Shown piece by piece: positions 55,017 through 64,000 of a stretch of DNA of 64,000 nt. The position numbers were made by a program, and so were the translations under genes. This DNA is from Algoriphagus lutimaris. GTDB lineage: Bacteria; Bacteroidota; Bacteroidia; Cytophagales; Cyclobacteriaceae. The stretch spans positions 1,331,786 to 1,395,785 of the forward strand of contig NZ_JAFIDJ010000001.1 in NCBI RefSeq assembly GCF_017051705.1, in the 5' to 3' direction. Within the stretch, counting starts at the first letter, position 1. Each line of letters opens with the position of its first letter. The notes beneath the pieces were generated by a model. The model had not been told where the DNA came from and did no database searches. It worked only from the letters and a program-made list of their open reading frames with translations.

Positions 55017-55194
55017 GGAAATGACTTCAACATTTAGGTTTAGACTGCTACATTAATCCCTACCTCTAGTTTGATTCTACCCCCCCCTTTCTACTAAGTG
55101 GGAAACCATTTTTTAAAATCTGGGTTAATTCCGTACCTAGAACATGGCTATTTCATGTTCATTTTGTATTTTAATGTCAAACCCATCGTGACCT

Positions 55195-55668
55195 ATGAAA
55201 GAAACTTTGAGAATAAGGAGTCTTTTCGAAAAACAGTACGATGGAGATCCTTGGTTGGGAGTAAATTTCACAAAAAAACTTCAACAAGTAACTCCTGAAA
55301 TGGCTGCCCATAAATTTTCTCCTGAATCCAATTCAATTTGGGAAATCCTGAATCATATCATAGGTTGGAGAGAAGTGGTACTTCAAGGTATTCCTCAAAA
55401 TGGATATAAAAGTCCAGACCATAATTACCTTAACCCTATTCAAAATCCAACTGAATTGGAATGGGAACATACCTTGGTACGTTTGAAAGACTCGCAGGAA
55501 GATTGGTCGGAATTTTTAAAGAATCTTGAAAAAACAATTTTTGAAAAACCATTTGGAGATAAACAATATAACCACTATGAACTCATTATGGGAATTCTTC
55601 ACCATGACATCTACCACTTAGGTCAAATTTCATTATTGATCCGCTTGGTAAATGAAACCAATAAATAA
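55195..55668 (+). CDS. DinB-family protein
   Basis: A 157-residue four-helix bundle protein of the DinB/YfiT group. Likely metal ligands are His in 'WEILNHIIGWREVV' and the pair in 'HHDIYHLGQISLLIR' (about residues 139-153), the family's H-x-x-x-H pattern. Many family members are thiol-dependent S-transferases (bacillithiol or mycothiol type) or damage-induced proteins; which role applies is unknown. The ATG at 55195 is in a good context; no operon partner. Confidence 0.85.
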   Translation: MKETLRIRSLFEKQYDGDPWLGVNFTKKLQQVTPEMAAHKFSPESNSIWEILNHIIGWREVVLQGIPQNGYKSPDHNYLNPIQNPTELEWEHTLVRLKDSQEDWSEFLKNLEKTIFEKPFGDKQYNHYELIMGILHHDIYHLGQISLLIRLVNETNK

Positions 55669-55972
55669 TTTCCGATTAATTTTTTGTCAAGTTAAAATGA
55701 AACAATAAGCTTCACTCAAACTATTCAACAATCTGATTATATGAAACTTATAGTTCATTGATTATTCCAAAAATCAGGAATTTCAAAAACTTTAAAGGGC
55801 ATTTATTTTGAATTCCTTATATACTCATTGGTCATCAAAATTGTATTGGTGGAGTCACTCTAAGATATCAGGCTGCTGAAAACACTTTGGCGTTGGACCA
55901 GGGAGTTTCTAAAATAAAAAACCAGGAAAAATAGTCTTTAACCTAGCTCAAAAATAAAAATTATTGCTCAAA
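55669..55972. other. Intergenic region, possible gene remnant
   Basis: About 300 bp before the peptidase terminator. A 40-codon open stretch 55812-55934 (IPYILIGHQNCIGGVTLRYQ...) reads like protein but is preceded by a TGA and has no start; it may be a relic. No intact gene. Confidence 0.35.
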
Positions 55973-56008
55973 AAAAGCCCTAACCAGAAAATCTTGATTA
56001 GGGCTTTT
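55973..56008 (-). terminator. Intrinsic terminator of the DPP4-type peptidase gene
   Basis: AAAAGCCCTAA (55973-55983) pairs perfectly with TTAGGGCTTTT (55998-56008) around a 14-base loop, with more T on the minus strand. 18 bp past the stop codon. Confidence 0.88.
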
Positions 56009-56026
56009 CAAAATTAGAAGAAACGA

Positions 56027-58105
56027 TTACCTCACTACTTTTTGATAATCTGTCACTAGGTGCTTGATGAAAAACTCCATCATTCTATCCCGGTTTAGGG
56101 CAGTATGGCCACCATCTGGAGCAATCTGCACTTCAATACTTTTTCCGGCATTTTGGAATGCTTTAATTAGTTGGAGTGTATTAGACGGATGCACATTGTT
56201 GTCTGCTGTACCATAGAATAATAGCAACTCACCTTGTAGCTGATCTGCCATATCCATCAGACTAAATCTATTGTAACCTTCCAAGTTGGTCTCTAATGTA
56301 CCCATGAAACGTTCTGTGTAGATGTTGTCATAATTTCTCCAATCCGTTACGGAAGAGTTTGCAACTGCAGCATGAATCAATTCAGGAAATCTGAGTAGCA
56401 TGGTAGCTGAAGTTGTCCCTCCATAGGAAGTTCCATAAACCCCTACTCTATCTTTATCAAAATAAGGTCTATCATGGAGTGCTTTGATACCTTCCGCAAA
56501 ATCATCCATTTCTACCAGACCCAAGTTGCCATATAATTGATCTAACAATTTCTTTCCTCTACCTCTAACGTTTCTTCCATCGATATTCAATACCAAGAAA
56601 CCATATTCAGTCAATGGATCAGGGTAGACAAAAGTCTCTTTGAATGCATTGGTCGCAGGACCACCATAATTACTTAAAATGACCGGATACTTTTTGGAAG
56701 GATCAAAGTTTGAAGGGAAATGAATCATTCCGTGAAGCTCAGTTACTCCATCTGCGGAAGTAAAGGTATAAACCTCCACTTTTTTCAATCCCAATTCCTC
56801 AAACTTACTCATGTCACTTTTTGCCAATTCTGCTACCACTTTTCCTTTGGCATCTACCAAATTGGTAAATGGGGCAATATCATGTGCCTGAGCTACATCT
56901 ACAAAATATTTTCCTCCAGGAGCAATGGATACAGAATGGTTAAGAGTTGGGTCTGTTAAGCGAACGTCTTTCGTCCCATCCAGCTTTACTCGATGCAATT
57001 GCATCAACATATGGTTCTCACCGGAGCGTGCCATGTAGTAAAGAAGTCCTTTTTCCTCATCTACCTTCACGATATTTGCTACCTCAAATGGATGTGAAGT
57101 GATCTCATTTACCAAGGTTCCGTCAAAATTGTACAGATAATAGTTTTTAAAACCTGATCTTTCGGAAGCCCAAATGAAATGTTTTCCATCTTCCAATACT
57201 TCCATTTCTGGTGTATTGACTACAAAACTTGGAAGCCACTCTTCTCGGATCACAGTTCTGCTTTTACCTGTTTCAGGATCCGCCGCACGGAGCTCCATGA
57301 TATTTTGAAGCCTGTTGGTAGAATGGTAAAGCAACTCTTTCCCATCAGGAGTCCAAGACATTCCATAGATATAAGTTCCAAGATCACCATCATTGAAAGG
57401 CTTCCCATCCCTAATATCCAGTTCTGTGATTTCTTTTGTCTCCAAATCATAAACCATTAAATCCACTGGAAGATTTGGCTCACCCACTTTAGGATAGGCC
57501 TCTATTTCCAAAGAATCATAAAGACTTAATTGATCCAAGAGCACATAATACTTTTTCACATCCTTTTCTACAAATCTGTAGAAAGCGATTTTTTTGCTAT
57601 CTGGAGACCACCACATGGCAGTATTCTGACCTAACTCTTCTCCATAAACCCAGGTAGCAATCCCATATTTTACCTGATTTTCTTCATTTCCATCAGTAGT
57701 TATTGCCATCACATTACTGCCATCAGGATTGCTGATGTACATGTTTCTGTCTTTGGTAAATGCTTTCAATTGACCATCAGGTGAGTCAGCTGAATCATAT
57801 TGTCGACCTCTAGCAGGACCACTATTTCGTCTTCTTGGCGTAGGTGTCGCTTCTCCTAGTTCAGTTGAAGATTTAGATTTGATGGAATAAGAGTAGCGCT
57901 TGCCATCCAATGTATATTCAAATGCATTTCCTTCCTCATTCCAATCTGCATTTAAGGCTCCTGATTTTACAGAACTATAAATTTGGGGAGCAATTTTTTG
58001 GTATTGCTCATAGCCAGGCATGCTTTTCAATTTATCCTGTGCCTGTGTCATCGAAATAGTAGAAGCAATTGCTACTGCCATTCCCAGGAAGAACTTATTC
58101 TTCAT
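56027..58105 (-). CDS. Dipeptidyl-peptidase IV-type S9 peptidase
   Basis: A 692-residue secreted serine peptidase of family S9B. Signal peptide at the N-terminus (MAVAIASTISMTQAQ end near 22). An eight-bladed DPP4 N-terminal propeller (about 90-430) with 'SPDSKKIAFYRFVEKDV', then the alpha/beta-hydrolase domain: nucleophile Ser560 in GTSYGG, Asp635 in GTADNNVH and His667 in DGGHTA. The double-Glu region 'YGEELGQNTAMWWSPD' lies where substrate N-terminus-binding glutamates are found. Removes Xaa-Pro dipeptides from peptides. Monocistronic. Confidence 0.92.
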   Translation of the reverse strand: MKNKFFLGMAVAIASTISMTQAQDKLKSMPGYEQYQKIAPQIYSSVKSGALNADWNEEGNAFEYTLDGKRYSYSIKSKSSTELGEATPTPRRRNSGPARGRQYDSADSPDGQLKAFTKDRNMYISNPDGSNVMAITTDGNEENQVKYGIATWVYGEELGQNTAMWWSPDSKKIAFYRFVEKDVKKYYVLLDQLSLYDSLEIEAYPKVGEPNLPVDLMVYDLETKEITELDIRDGKPFNDGDLGTYIYGMSWTPDGKELLYHSTNRLQNIMELRAADPETGKSRTVIREEWLPSFVVNTPEMEVLEDGKHFIWASERSGFKNYYLYNFDGTLVNEITSHPFEVANIVKVDEEKGLLYYMARSGENHMLMQLHRVKLDGTKDVRLTDPTLNHSVSIAPGGKYFVDVAQAHDIAPFTNLVDAKGKVVAELAKSDMSKFEELGLKKVEVYTFTSADGVTELHGMIHFPSNFDPSKKYPVILSNYGGPATNAFKETFVYPDPLTEYGFLVLNIDGRNVRGRGKKLLDQLYGNLGLVEMDDFAEGIKALHDRPYFDKDRVGVYGTSYGGTTSATMLLRFPELIHAAVANSSVTDWRNYDNIYTERFMGTLETNLEGYNRFSLMDMADQLQGELLLFYGTADNNVHPSNTLQLIKAFQNAGKSIEVQIAPDGGHTALNRDRMMEFFIKHLVTDYQKVVR

Positions 58106-58410
58106 AAACTAATTTGGGTTAAATATTTCAACCCCAATGTTACTATTTTTTATCCTAAAATAAGATTCAATAATGATTAGCGGAATCAGTTCCTGATCAA
58201 ATAGACCTTTTCTAAAATAAAGTTTTGGGAGCAATTCTAACTTGGAATCATCATTCATTTAGTGGCAAAAATATTCTTTGATCATGAACCCTAAGAGATA
58301 ATACTTCCTATCTAAGCGAATAAAAATCGAATTAGACAGTATTAAAATACATCATAAAAATTGGTTTAAAATAAAATCCCCATTTTTAGCTCTTGACACA
58401 AAGCCGAAAG
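58106..58410. other. Divergent promoter region
   Basis: A 305-bp AT-rich spacer between the peptidase and DUF418 genes. No coding frame, no hairpin of note, no full promoter consensus. Confidence 0.45.
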
Positions 58411-59604
58411 ATGGATCTTAAAAACCCAATAAATCAAAGAATTGAAATATTAGATATTTTTCGGGGTTTTGCTGTTTTTGGGATCTTTGTAGTCAATATT
58501 GAAATCATGAATTGTGCATTTCCGAATCAGGAAACATTCAGCGATCAATGGACCTCTCCTCTGGACGAATGGACAGTTAGATTACTTCAACTATTTTTTT
58601 ATAGTAAATTCTTTCCAATTTTCTCTTTCCTTTTTGGCTTAGGCATCTCCATGCAAGCCATCAAACTTCAGAAAAACGACAACTTGAAATTCCTCTTTTT
58701 TGGAAAAAGGATGTTCTTTCTATTTCTGCTCGGAATTGCACATATTCTTTTCCTTTGGGACGGAGATGTAATTCATCTTTACGCCTTGCTAGGATTATTA
58801 ATAGTGGGAGTCATTCCCTTGAAAAACTCTTGGATTTTGGCTTTGAGTATTCTGGTTTTGGTATTCCCCTATTATGATCCGATCTCCGTATGGCTCATGG
58901 ATTTGACTCATTTTGAACCAAGAAGTTTTTTACAAGTATATACATCTGAAAAAATCACTTCAATCTTAAGAAATGGTCCTTATTCAGAAAGCATTTTATT
59001 CCGTATCCATAATTACCTAGCGAACCTACCCTTGCTATTTTCTTATTTGGGACCATTGGCATTTTCCATGTTTTTACTGGGAACTTATTTTGGGAAAAAT
59101 AACCTTCAGAATTGGCTGGAGAACTTCATCAATCAATCTCATAAACCTGTTTTATGGGTTGTTGTGTTAAGTAACATCTATCGATTAACCTTCCTTTTCA
59201 TCCTGCCTAATACAGAAATTTATAGGAATGAATTCGCTAGGCCTTTCTTTTTCAAAACCATGTACCTGTCCGATTTGGCCTTCGGACTATTTTACCTTTG
59301 GCTACTTGCCTATATCTGGTACAAAACACCTTGGAAAAAACTAATTAGCCCTTTAAAATACCCTGGGAAAATGGCTCTAACAAATTACCTGATGCAGAGT
59401 ATTTATGGTTTAATGCTCTTTTCAAATATTGGATTAGGCTGGTATGAAAAATTGAGTCCATCACAAACTTTTTTGTTAGCTACCAGCCTATTCGTCACCC
59501 AACTTATTTACAGCAAAATATGGTTAACGTATTACCATTTTGGACCCTTGGAATGGCTTTGGAGGTGCTTTACTTATGGAAAAACCTTTCGTTTAAAAAA
59601 GTAA
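58411..59604 (+). CDS. DUF418 family membrane protein
   Basis: A 397-residue integral membrane protein with about eight to nine hydrophobic segments. The ATG at 58411 is preferred over an in-frame TTG at 58393. N-terminal 'RIEILDIFRGFAVFGIFVVN' is the family's conserved start; the C-terminal DUF418 domain holds 'LKYPGKMALTNYLMQSIYGL' and 'FGPLEWLWRCFTYGK', the R/K-G-x-x-E-W-x-x-R motif. Often linked to transport or envelope modification; no function established. Single gene. Confidence 0.88.
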   Translation: MDLKNPINQRIEILDIFRGFAVFGIFVVNIEIMNCAFPNQETFSDQWTSPLDEWTVRLLQLFFYSKFFPIFSFLFGLGISMQAIKLQKNDNLKFLFFGKRMFFLFLLGIAHILFLWDGDVIHLYALLGLLIVGVIPLKNSWILALSILVLVFPYYDPISVWLMDLTHFEPRSFLQVYTSEKITSILRNGPYSESILFRIHNYLANLPLLFSYLGPLAFSMFLLGTYFGKNNLQNWLENFINQSHKPVLWVVVLSNIYRLTFLFILPNTEIYRNEFARPFFFKTMYLSDLAFGLFYLWLLAYIWYKTPWKKLISPLKYPGKMALTNYLMQSIYGLMLFSNIGLGWYEKLSPSQTFLLATSLFVTQLIYSKIWLTYYHFGPLEWLWRCFTYGKTFRLKK

Positions 59605-59735
59605 TCCAATAGCAGCATATTGACTACTTTTTATAGATGTTATAAACATGTTCACGGGATAAGCACCAATGCTCTTTGTATCTTTTTGTGCTTTCATTTT
59701 TTACAGAAATCGATTCCGTGAATTCTTATTCCCAA

Positions 59736-59751
59736 GCAGACGATTGTCTGC
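59736..59751. promoter_or_regulatory. Short perfect hairpin upstream of the uronide operon
   Basis: GCAGAC-GATT-GTCTGC is a perfect 6-bp inverted repeat with a 4-base centre, 104 bp upstream of the first gene of the symporter-GH88 operon. No T-run, so it is more likely a protein-binding site than a terminator. No regulator gene is seen next to it. Confidence 0.35.
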
Positions 59752-59854
59752 CAGTTCAGGTTAGCTATTAAAACTATAATTGCTATTTTAAGCCTTCTTT
59801 GCACGAATAGTTTGTATAAGATCAATTAAACCAAATTACCATAAACCCAACAAG

Positions 59855-60067
59855 ATGAAATCCAATTATTGGAACCTGCTAGTTATTGGGATTGTAGCTG
59901 TGACAGTTGCTTCCTATCTTCTTATATTTTCAGAACATCAAACCGAACCTAGTTTGGGATCAGTCCCTTATATTTTTTGGACTGGCTTGCTGGTAACTAT
60001 TCTGATCGTTTTTGCCACCTTTTTAGGTTCGAAATTATTTCCATACGAAGACCCTAAGAAACCATGA
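59855..60067 (+). CDS. Small two-TM membrane protein, probable symporter accessory subunit
   Basis: A 70-residue protein with two hydrophobic segments (about 6-25 and 39-60) and a basic tail. Its stop overlaps the symporter start by four bases (ATGA), so it is translationally coupled to it. Small two-TM partners are known upstream of several SSS carriers (for example YhdT/PanF or DUF485/DUF4212 with ActP), and this looks analogous, though it is not clearly a member of any one of those families. Role as accessory or stability factor is inferred. Confidence 0.75.
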   Translation: MKSNYWNLLVIGIVAVTVASYLLIFSEHQTEPSLGSVPYIFWTGLLVTILIVFATFLGSKLFPYEDPKKP

Positions 60068-61464
60068 TAGGATGGTTAGTTTTCTTTTTTGGGATTTTCC
60101 TCGCCATGTTGGGATATGCTTCTTACAGATCATACAGGAAAAATAGAACCTCAGATGATTTCATATTTGCGGGATCTAATATTGGCACCATCTTAGGCTT
60201 TTTGACGTTTTCGGCAGCCTTATTTTCTGCATTTACTTTTATGGGAATGCCTGACTTCTTCCGAACCCACGGAGTGGGCGCTTGGATTTTTCTAGCCCTT
60301 TCGGATGCTTTAATGGTATTTTTCTTGATTTGGTTTGGCTATGCTTTGAGAAAAAGAGCTACCATTAGAGGGTACAAAGGAGTGGCGGGATTGATAAAAT
60401 CCTGCTATGGAAATTCATTTGCTGGATATCTTGTTTTTGCTAGCGCATTCCTATTTCTGATCCCCTATGTATCTATCCAAATCAGAGGAATCTCAATATT
60501 TCTAGACGCTGCATTTCCAGATATGCTTCCCTATTGGTCTTGGTCCGCTGTCTTAGTTTTTATCATGTTGATATATTCAGAAATAGGAGGACTCAAAGCC
60601 ATTGTTTACAGTGATGCAATCCAGGGTGTTATCATGTTGGCCGTAATCTGGATCATTGGCTTGACCTGTTTAAGTTTAGCTGGAGGTTTAGAAGATGGAA
60701 TAGCAAAAGTGAGTGCAAGTAACAAAGACCTGTTATCCTTACCGGGACCCAAAGGCCTATTTTCAAGTCCATTTTTAATAGCCTCCGCTATAGCCATTGT
60801 TTTAATTCCAGTATCGCAACCTCAATTTACCACGAGATTGGTGGTAATGAAAAGTTTGAAATCTGTTCATAGAATGGCCTATGCCGTTGGAATTTTTGCC
60901 ATTTTGGTGATCTTACCTACCGCATTTATCGGCCTCTACGGAGCCATTAAATATCCAGATGCAAGTACTGCTGATTTCCTAAGCCAGGCGTTGCTATTCG
61001 ATCAGGAAGTACCCGTAGCAGCACTTGCTGTGGTAGGGCTATTCGCAGCTTGTCTTTCTACAACGAATGCGCAAATTTTTGCATTAGGTACGGAGTTGCG
61101 AAGCCTTTTAAAGGGAACCGATCAGGCCAACATGCGAATAACAAAATTGTCCATATTGGCTTTTTCCTTGATTGTGCTGGTATTTTCTACCTATATGAGT
61201 GACGAATTGGTTCTCTTGGCAAGAGTGAGTTTTGCTGGGACTTCCATGATCGCTCCGGTAGTATTGGGAGCCGTTATTTTCAGCAAACCTCCGAAAGCAC
61301 TGATTGGACTTTCTACTATAGCTCTGATCTTTTTCATCATGTCCATTGTAGGAATTGTGCCGGATAAGTATTTCGGGTATCCGTTAGATTTTCTAATGTA
61401 TATTATTCTGTTTGTGTTTACCACAATCTTGATGGTAAGTCACCAAAAAACCCAAAAACAATAA
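60064..61464 (+). CDS. Sodium/solute symporter (SSS family)
   Basis: A 466-residue inner-membrane carrier with about 12-13 segments. N-terminal 'DDFIFAGSNIGTILGFLTFS' and 'AALFSAFTFMGMPDFFRTHG' are typical of the pantothenate/proline-like SSS branch, and the TM8 region 'AALAVVGLFAACLSTTNAQI' carries the S-T-T pair of the sodium site. It differs from the vSGLT-like carrier at 18401-20044. Operon context (GH88 hydrolase immediately downstream) suggests uptake of an unsaturated uronide or small glycoside; the substrate is inferred only. Confidence 0.87.
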   Translation: MIGWLVFFFGIFLAMLGYASYRSYRKNRTSDDFIFAGSNIGTILGFLTFSAALFSAFTFMGMPDFFRTHGVGAWIFLALSDALMVFFLIWFGYALRKRATIRGYKGVAGLIKSCYGNSFAGYLVFASAFLFLIPYVSIQIRGISIFLDAAFPDMLPYWSWSAVLVFIMLIYSEIGGLKAIVYSDAIQGVIMLAVIWIIGLTCLSLAGGLEDGIAKVSASNKDLLSLPGPKGLFSSPFLIASAIAIVLIPVSQPQFTTRLVVMKSLKSVHRMAYAVGIFAILVILPTAFIGLYGAIKYPDASTADFLSQALLFDQEVPVAALAVVGLFAACLSTTNAQIFALGTELRSLLKGTDQANMRITKLSILAFSLIVLVFSTYMSDELVLLARVSFAGTSMIAPVVLGAVIFSKPPKALIGLSTIALIFFIMSIVGIVPDKYFGYPLDFLMYIILFVFTTILMVSHQKTQKQ

Positions 61465-61465
61465 A

Positions 61466-62848
61466 ATGAAGCTTGATTCAGAAATACAAATACGTGACTT
61501 AAAAGCTCCTTTAGAAAAATTTTGGAAGCTTTCTGGAGAAAAAATCGAATTGATTGAGCAATCCTTTGACCCCGCCAACGGAGCACCGGTCTTTACAGAA
61601 AAAGGGAAGTATGTCACAAGAGGTTGGACTGAATGGACCCAAGGATTTCAATATGGTTCTGCTATTTTACAATTCGATGCTACTGGAGATGAAAAGTTCC
61701 TAAAAATTGGAAGGGAGAATACCCTGCATAAAATGTCCCCACATTTGACTCACACCGGTGTTCATGATCATGGTTTCAATAATGTCAGTACCTATGGCAA
61801 CTTATTGAGACTGATGAAAGAGGGAAAAATCCCACAAAATGATTGGGAGCAAAATTTCTATGAATTAGCGCTGAAAGCCAGTGGAGCAGTCCAAGCCATG
61901 CGCTGGACCAGTATTCCAAGCGGAGGTTTTATCTATTCATTTAATGGTCCTCATTCTTTATTTGTAGATACCATCCGTTCTTGTAGAGCATTGGTGGTTT
62001 CCCATGCTTTGGGACATGTATTGCAAGGAGAAAATGACCGGAGGATCTCACTGATTCAGCGTGCCATTCAACACATCCTGAGCACTGTCAAATTCTCTAT
62101 CTTTTATGGAAAAGGAAGAGATTCATATGATTTTCCTGGCAGAACGGCCCATGAAATCATATTCAATACCAACGATGGAAATTACCGATGTCCCAACTCC
62201 CAGCAAGGATACACAGGGTTCAGTACATGGACCAGAGGGTTGGCCTGGGCTATTTGCGGACTTGGTGAAACACTAGAAATTCTGGATCAAATTGACGAAG
62301 GTGATTATGCAATTATTATTTCTAAGAAAGCGCTAATTGAAGAGTTATTAGAAGCGGCAAAAGTTACCTCGGAATTTTACATGAAGAATACCCCGACAGA
62401 TGGAATTCCCTACTGGGATACTGGTGCTCCTGGTCTGGTTTACATGGGCGATTATTTAAATCAACCTTCCAATCCTTACAACGAATTTGAACCTATTGAT
62501 AGCTCTGCTGCCTGCATTGCAGCTCAAGGTTTAATTCGTATTGGAAATTTCATAAAAGACTCAGAACCTGATCTATATGACAAATACACCAAAGCAGGAC
62601 TTCAAGTAGCACAATCACTCTTTCAGTCTCCTTATTTGTCTGAAGACAAATCACATCAGGGATTGATATTGCATAGTATTTACCATCAACCTAACGGATG
62701 GGATTACAAGCCCGAAAAGAATAAGGCTCCCTATGGCGAATCTTGTATGTGGGGGGATTATCATGCTAGAGAACTTGCATTATTGATTCAAAGATCCATG
62801 AATAAGGAAACATATTATAGCTTTTTCAACTGTATTCAAACATTATGA
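61466..62848 (+). CDS. GH88-type unsaturated glucuronyl hydrolase-like protein
   Basis: A 460-residue cytoplasmic (alpha/alpha)6-barrel hydrolase with no signal peptide. GH88 landmarks: 'GVHDHGF' with Asp101, equal to the HD-x-GF general acid site, and 'FVDTIRSCRAL' with Asp168, equal to the second catalytic Asp; then 'WTRGLAWAICGLGE' and DSSAACIAAQGL, both family motifs. Such enzymes hydrate the vinyl ether of 4,5-unsaturated uronic acids at oligosaccharide ends made by polysaccharide lyases. One bp after the symporter and overlapping the OYE gene by 4 bp, it must act on the imported compound. Confidence 0.82.
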   Translation: MKLDSEIQIRDLKAPLEKFWKLSGEKIELIEQSFDPANGAPVFTEKGKYVTRGWTEWTQGFQYGSAILQFDATGDEKFLKIGRENTLHKMSPHLTHTGVHDHGFNNVSTYGNLLRLMKEGKIPQNDWEQNFYELALKASGAVQAMRWTSIPSGGFIYSFNGPHSLFVDTIRSCRALVVSHALGHVLQGENDRRISLIQRAIQHILSTVKFSIFYGKGRDSYDFPGRTAHEIIFNTNDGNYRCPNSQQGYTGFSTWTRGLAWAICGLGETLEILDQIDEGDYAIIISKKALIEELLEAAKVTSEFYMKNTPTDGIPYWDTGAPGLVYMGDYLNQPSNPYNEFEPIDSSAACIAAQGLIRIGNFIKDSEPDLYDKYTKAGLQVAQSLFQSPYLSEDKSHQGLILHSIYHQPNGWDYKPEKNKAPYGESCMWGDYHARELALLIQRSMNKETYYSFFNCIQTL

Positions 62849-64000
62849 GTGAAGGAAAATACAAACCAGAATATCCAAGAGTTGCTCAACTGAAAACAGC
62901 TGAAATTTTCCGGGATTACCTAAAAAAAGAAAATATAGACCTCGATTTTGTAGAGGAACTAAGTCAGGGAAGTAATTCGCCTTTTAACAATCCTCACCAA
63001 ACAAAAGCAGGTAATTCCATAGGCAATTCATTCTGTATACTTCCCATGGAAGGTTGGGATGGTACAACTGATGGAAAGCCCTCTGAATTGACCAAGAGAA
63101 GATGGAAAAACTTTGCGATCAGTGGGGCTAAATTACTTTGGGGATTTGAAGCGGTAGCTGTGAGGCATGAAGGCAGGGCTAACCCTAACCAGTTACTTCT
63201 CAATGATCAAAACCTAAGCGAGTTTGAAGGTCTGTATCAGATGGTTGAAAAAGAGCATCAAGAGGCCTTTGGAAACACCAAGGATCTATTGACCGGTCTT
63301 CAATTAACTCACAGTGGAAGGTTTTGCAAACCGAACAGCAAAACCAAAATGGAACCAAAAATACTCTATCCACACCCTATTTTAAACAAGAAATTTGGGT
63401 TGCCGGATGATTATCCGGTGATGACAGACGATGATATCTCATCCTTAATCGACGATTATATTAGTGCCTCCGTAAGAGCACAAAAAGCTGGATTCAAGTT
63501 CGTGGATATCAAGCATTGCCATGGATATTTGGGACATGAGTTTTTGAGTGCCTATGACAGGGAAGGAAAGTATGGAAAATCTCTCGAAAACCGAAGTCGG
63601 TTTTTAAAGGAAATTGTTGCCGGAATAAGGGCTGAGGCCCCAGGGTTAGAGATTGGAGTTAGAATGAGCATTTTTGACTGGGTACCTTTTCAGGAAGGAC
63701 CAGATGGAAAAGGTATTCCTTCCAGTCAAGGGAATTATACTTATGCCTTTGGAGGTGATTCTTCTGGGATACATGAAAATTTAAATGAGACATTTGAGTT
63801 TCTGGATGAATTAAAAAAATTGAGCATAGAGTTATTATGTACCACAGCCGGAAGCCCCTATTACAATCCCCATATTCAAAGGCCCGCGATTTTCCCTCCA
63901 TCAGATGGGTACAATCCTCCAGAGGACCCATTACATGGAGTAGCAAGACAGATTAAAGCCACAGCTGCAATCAAAGAGGCCTACCCTGAATTTTATGTAG
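62845..64000 (+). CDS. Old-yellow-enzyme family NADH:flavin oxidoreductase (3' end outside window)
   Basis: The ATG overlaps the GH88 stop (ATGA), and the frame stays open to the window end; 385 residues are visible. FMN-barrel motifs are clear: 'NSFCILPMEGWDG' at the first strand, QLTHSGRF (about 153-160) which is the OYE Q-L-x-H-x-G-R motif, 'GFKFVDIKHCHGYLGHEFLS' and 'GVRMSIFD' with the FMN-phosphate region. It resembles the multi-domain 2,4-dienoyl-CoA-reductase-like group, but the C-terminus is not seen. Probably reduces an activated C=C or C=O in the breakdown product of the imported uronide; this is inferred from operon position. Confidence 0.85.
   Translation, partial: MSEGKYKPEYPRVAQLKTAEIFRDYLKKENIDLDFVEELSQGSNSPFNNPHQTKAGNSIGNSFCILPMEGWDGTTDGKPSELTKRRWKNFAISGAKLLWGFEAVAVRHEGRANPNQLLLNDQNLSEFEGLYQMVEKEHQEAFGNTKDLLTGLQLTHSGRFCKPNSKTKMEPKILYPHPILNKKFGLPDDYPVMTDDDISSLIDDYISASVRAQKAGFKFVDIKHCHGYLGHEFLSAYDREGKYGKSLENRSRFLKEIVAGIRAEAPGLEIGVRMSIFDWVPFQEGPDGKGIPSSQGNYTYAFGGDSSGIHENLNETFEFLDELKKLSIELLCTTAGSPYYNPHIQRPAIFPPSDGYNPPEDPLHGVARQIKATAAIKEAYPEFYV

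Noticed and set aside
55812-55934. 40-codon open stretch without start codon
   Set aside because: Reads somewhat protein-like but is preceded by TGA and has no recognisable family; kept only as a possible relic in the spacer entry.

Overview
The window reads as chromosomal DNA of a marine-type Bacteroidota, most like Cyclobacteriaceae (Algoriphagus relatives). This rests on low GC, TTTG-N20-TAnnTTTG promoters instead of -35/-10 boxes, few Shine-Dalgarno sequences, lipoprotein-anchored RND efflux parts, an Hc1-type histone-like protein, DUF3500, DUF1015 and GIN-domain families, and a vSGLT-like sugar symporter. The taxon is an inference from gene families. No rRNA, tRNA, CRISPR array, insertion sequence or prophage was seen.

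Layout. 1-4 kb: end of a calcium-loop VCBS protein, then secreted hydrolases and a DUF3500 protein. 4-10 kb: a complete RND efflux operon on the minus strand (adaptor, pump, outer-membrane channel). 10-15 kb: GIN-domain lipoprotein, ABM-fold protein, alpha/beta hydrolase and a sialate-O-acetylesterase-type lipoprotein. 15.5-20 kb: xylose operon (Na+/sugar symporter, xylulokinase, xylose isomerase). 20-28 kb: class IV aminotransferase, serine dehydratase beta chain, a TolC plus adaptor pair without its inner-membrane partner, and an accC-DUF1015-maf operon. 28-36 kb: a serine palmitoyltransferase-like acyltransferase behind a full-consensus promoter, a 57-residue Hc1 protein, an M1 peptidase, a large Asp-box protein and an amino-acid permease. 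36-40 kb: sugar-nucleotide enzymes, a GT4 glycosyltransferase, and an HTH/membrane-protein pair with an operator overlapping its promoter. 40-47 kb: proC, then a nested inverted-repeat region that looks like an unannotated structured RNA, then alaS-gatB-tlpA. 47-56 kb: a run of single genes (DSD1 aldolase, NudK-like, SRPBCC, AlkB-like, DUF2306, CE1 esterase, MBL, DinB), interrupted by at least two decayed genes. 56-64 kb: DPP4-type peptidase, DUF418 protein, and a tightly coupled operon of small membrane protein, SSS symporter, GH88-type hydrolase and OYE-type flavoenzyme, cut by the window end.

Taken together the window shows a heterotroph that uses plant or algal polysaccharides (xylose import and isomerisation, acetyl and other esterases, unsaturated uronide hydrolysis), degrades extracellular protein (M1, S9B) and carries housekeeping translation genes. 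The most notable items are the structured intergenic RNA candidate at about 41.43-41.64 kb, the uronide/OYE operon at the right end, the self-contained operator-promoter at 40.46 kb, and the decaying esterase paralogue next to its intact copy.
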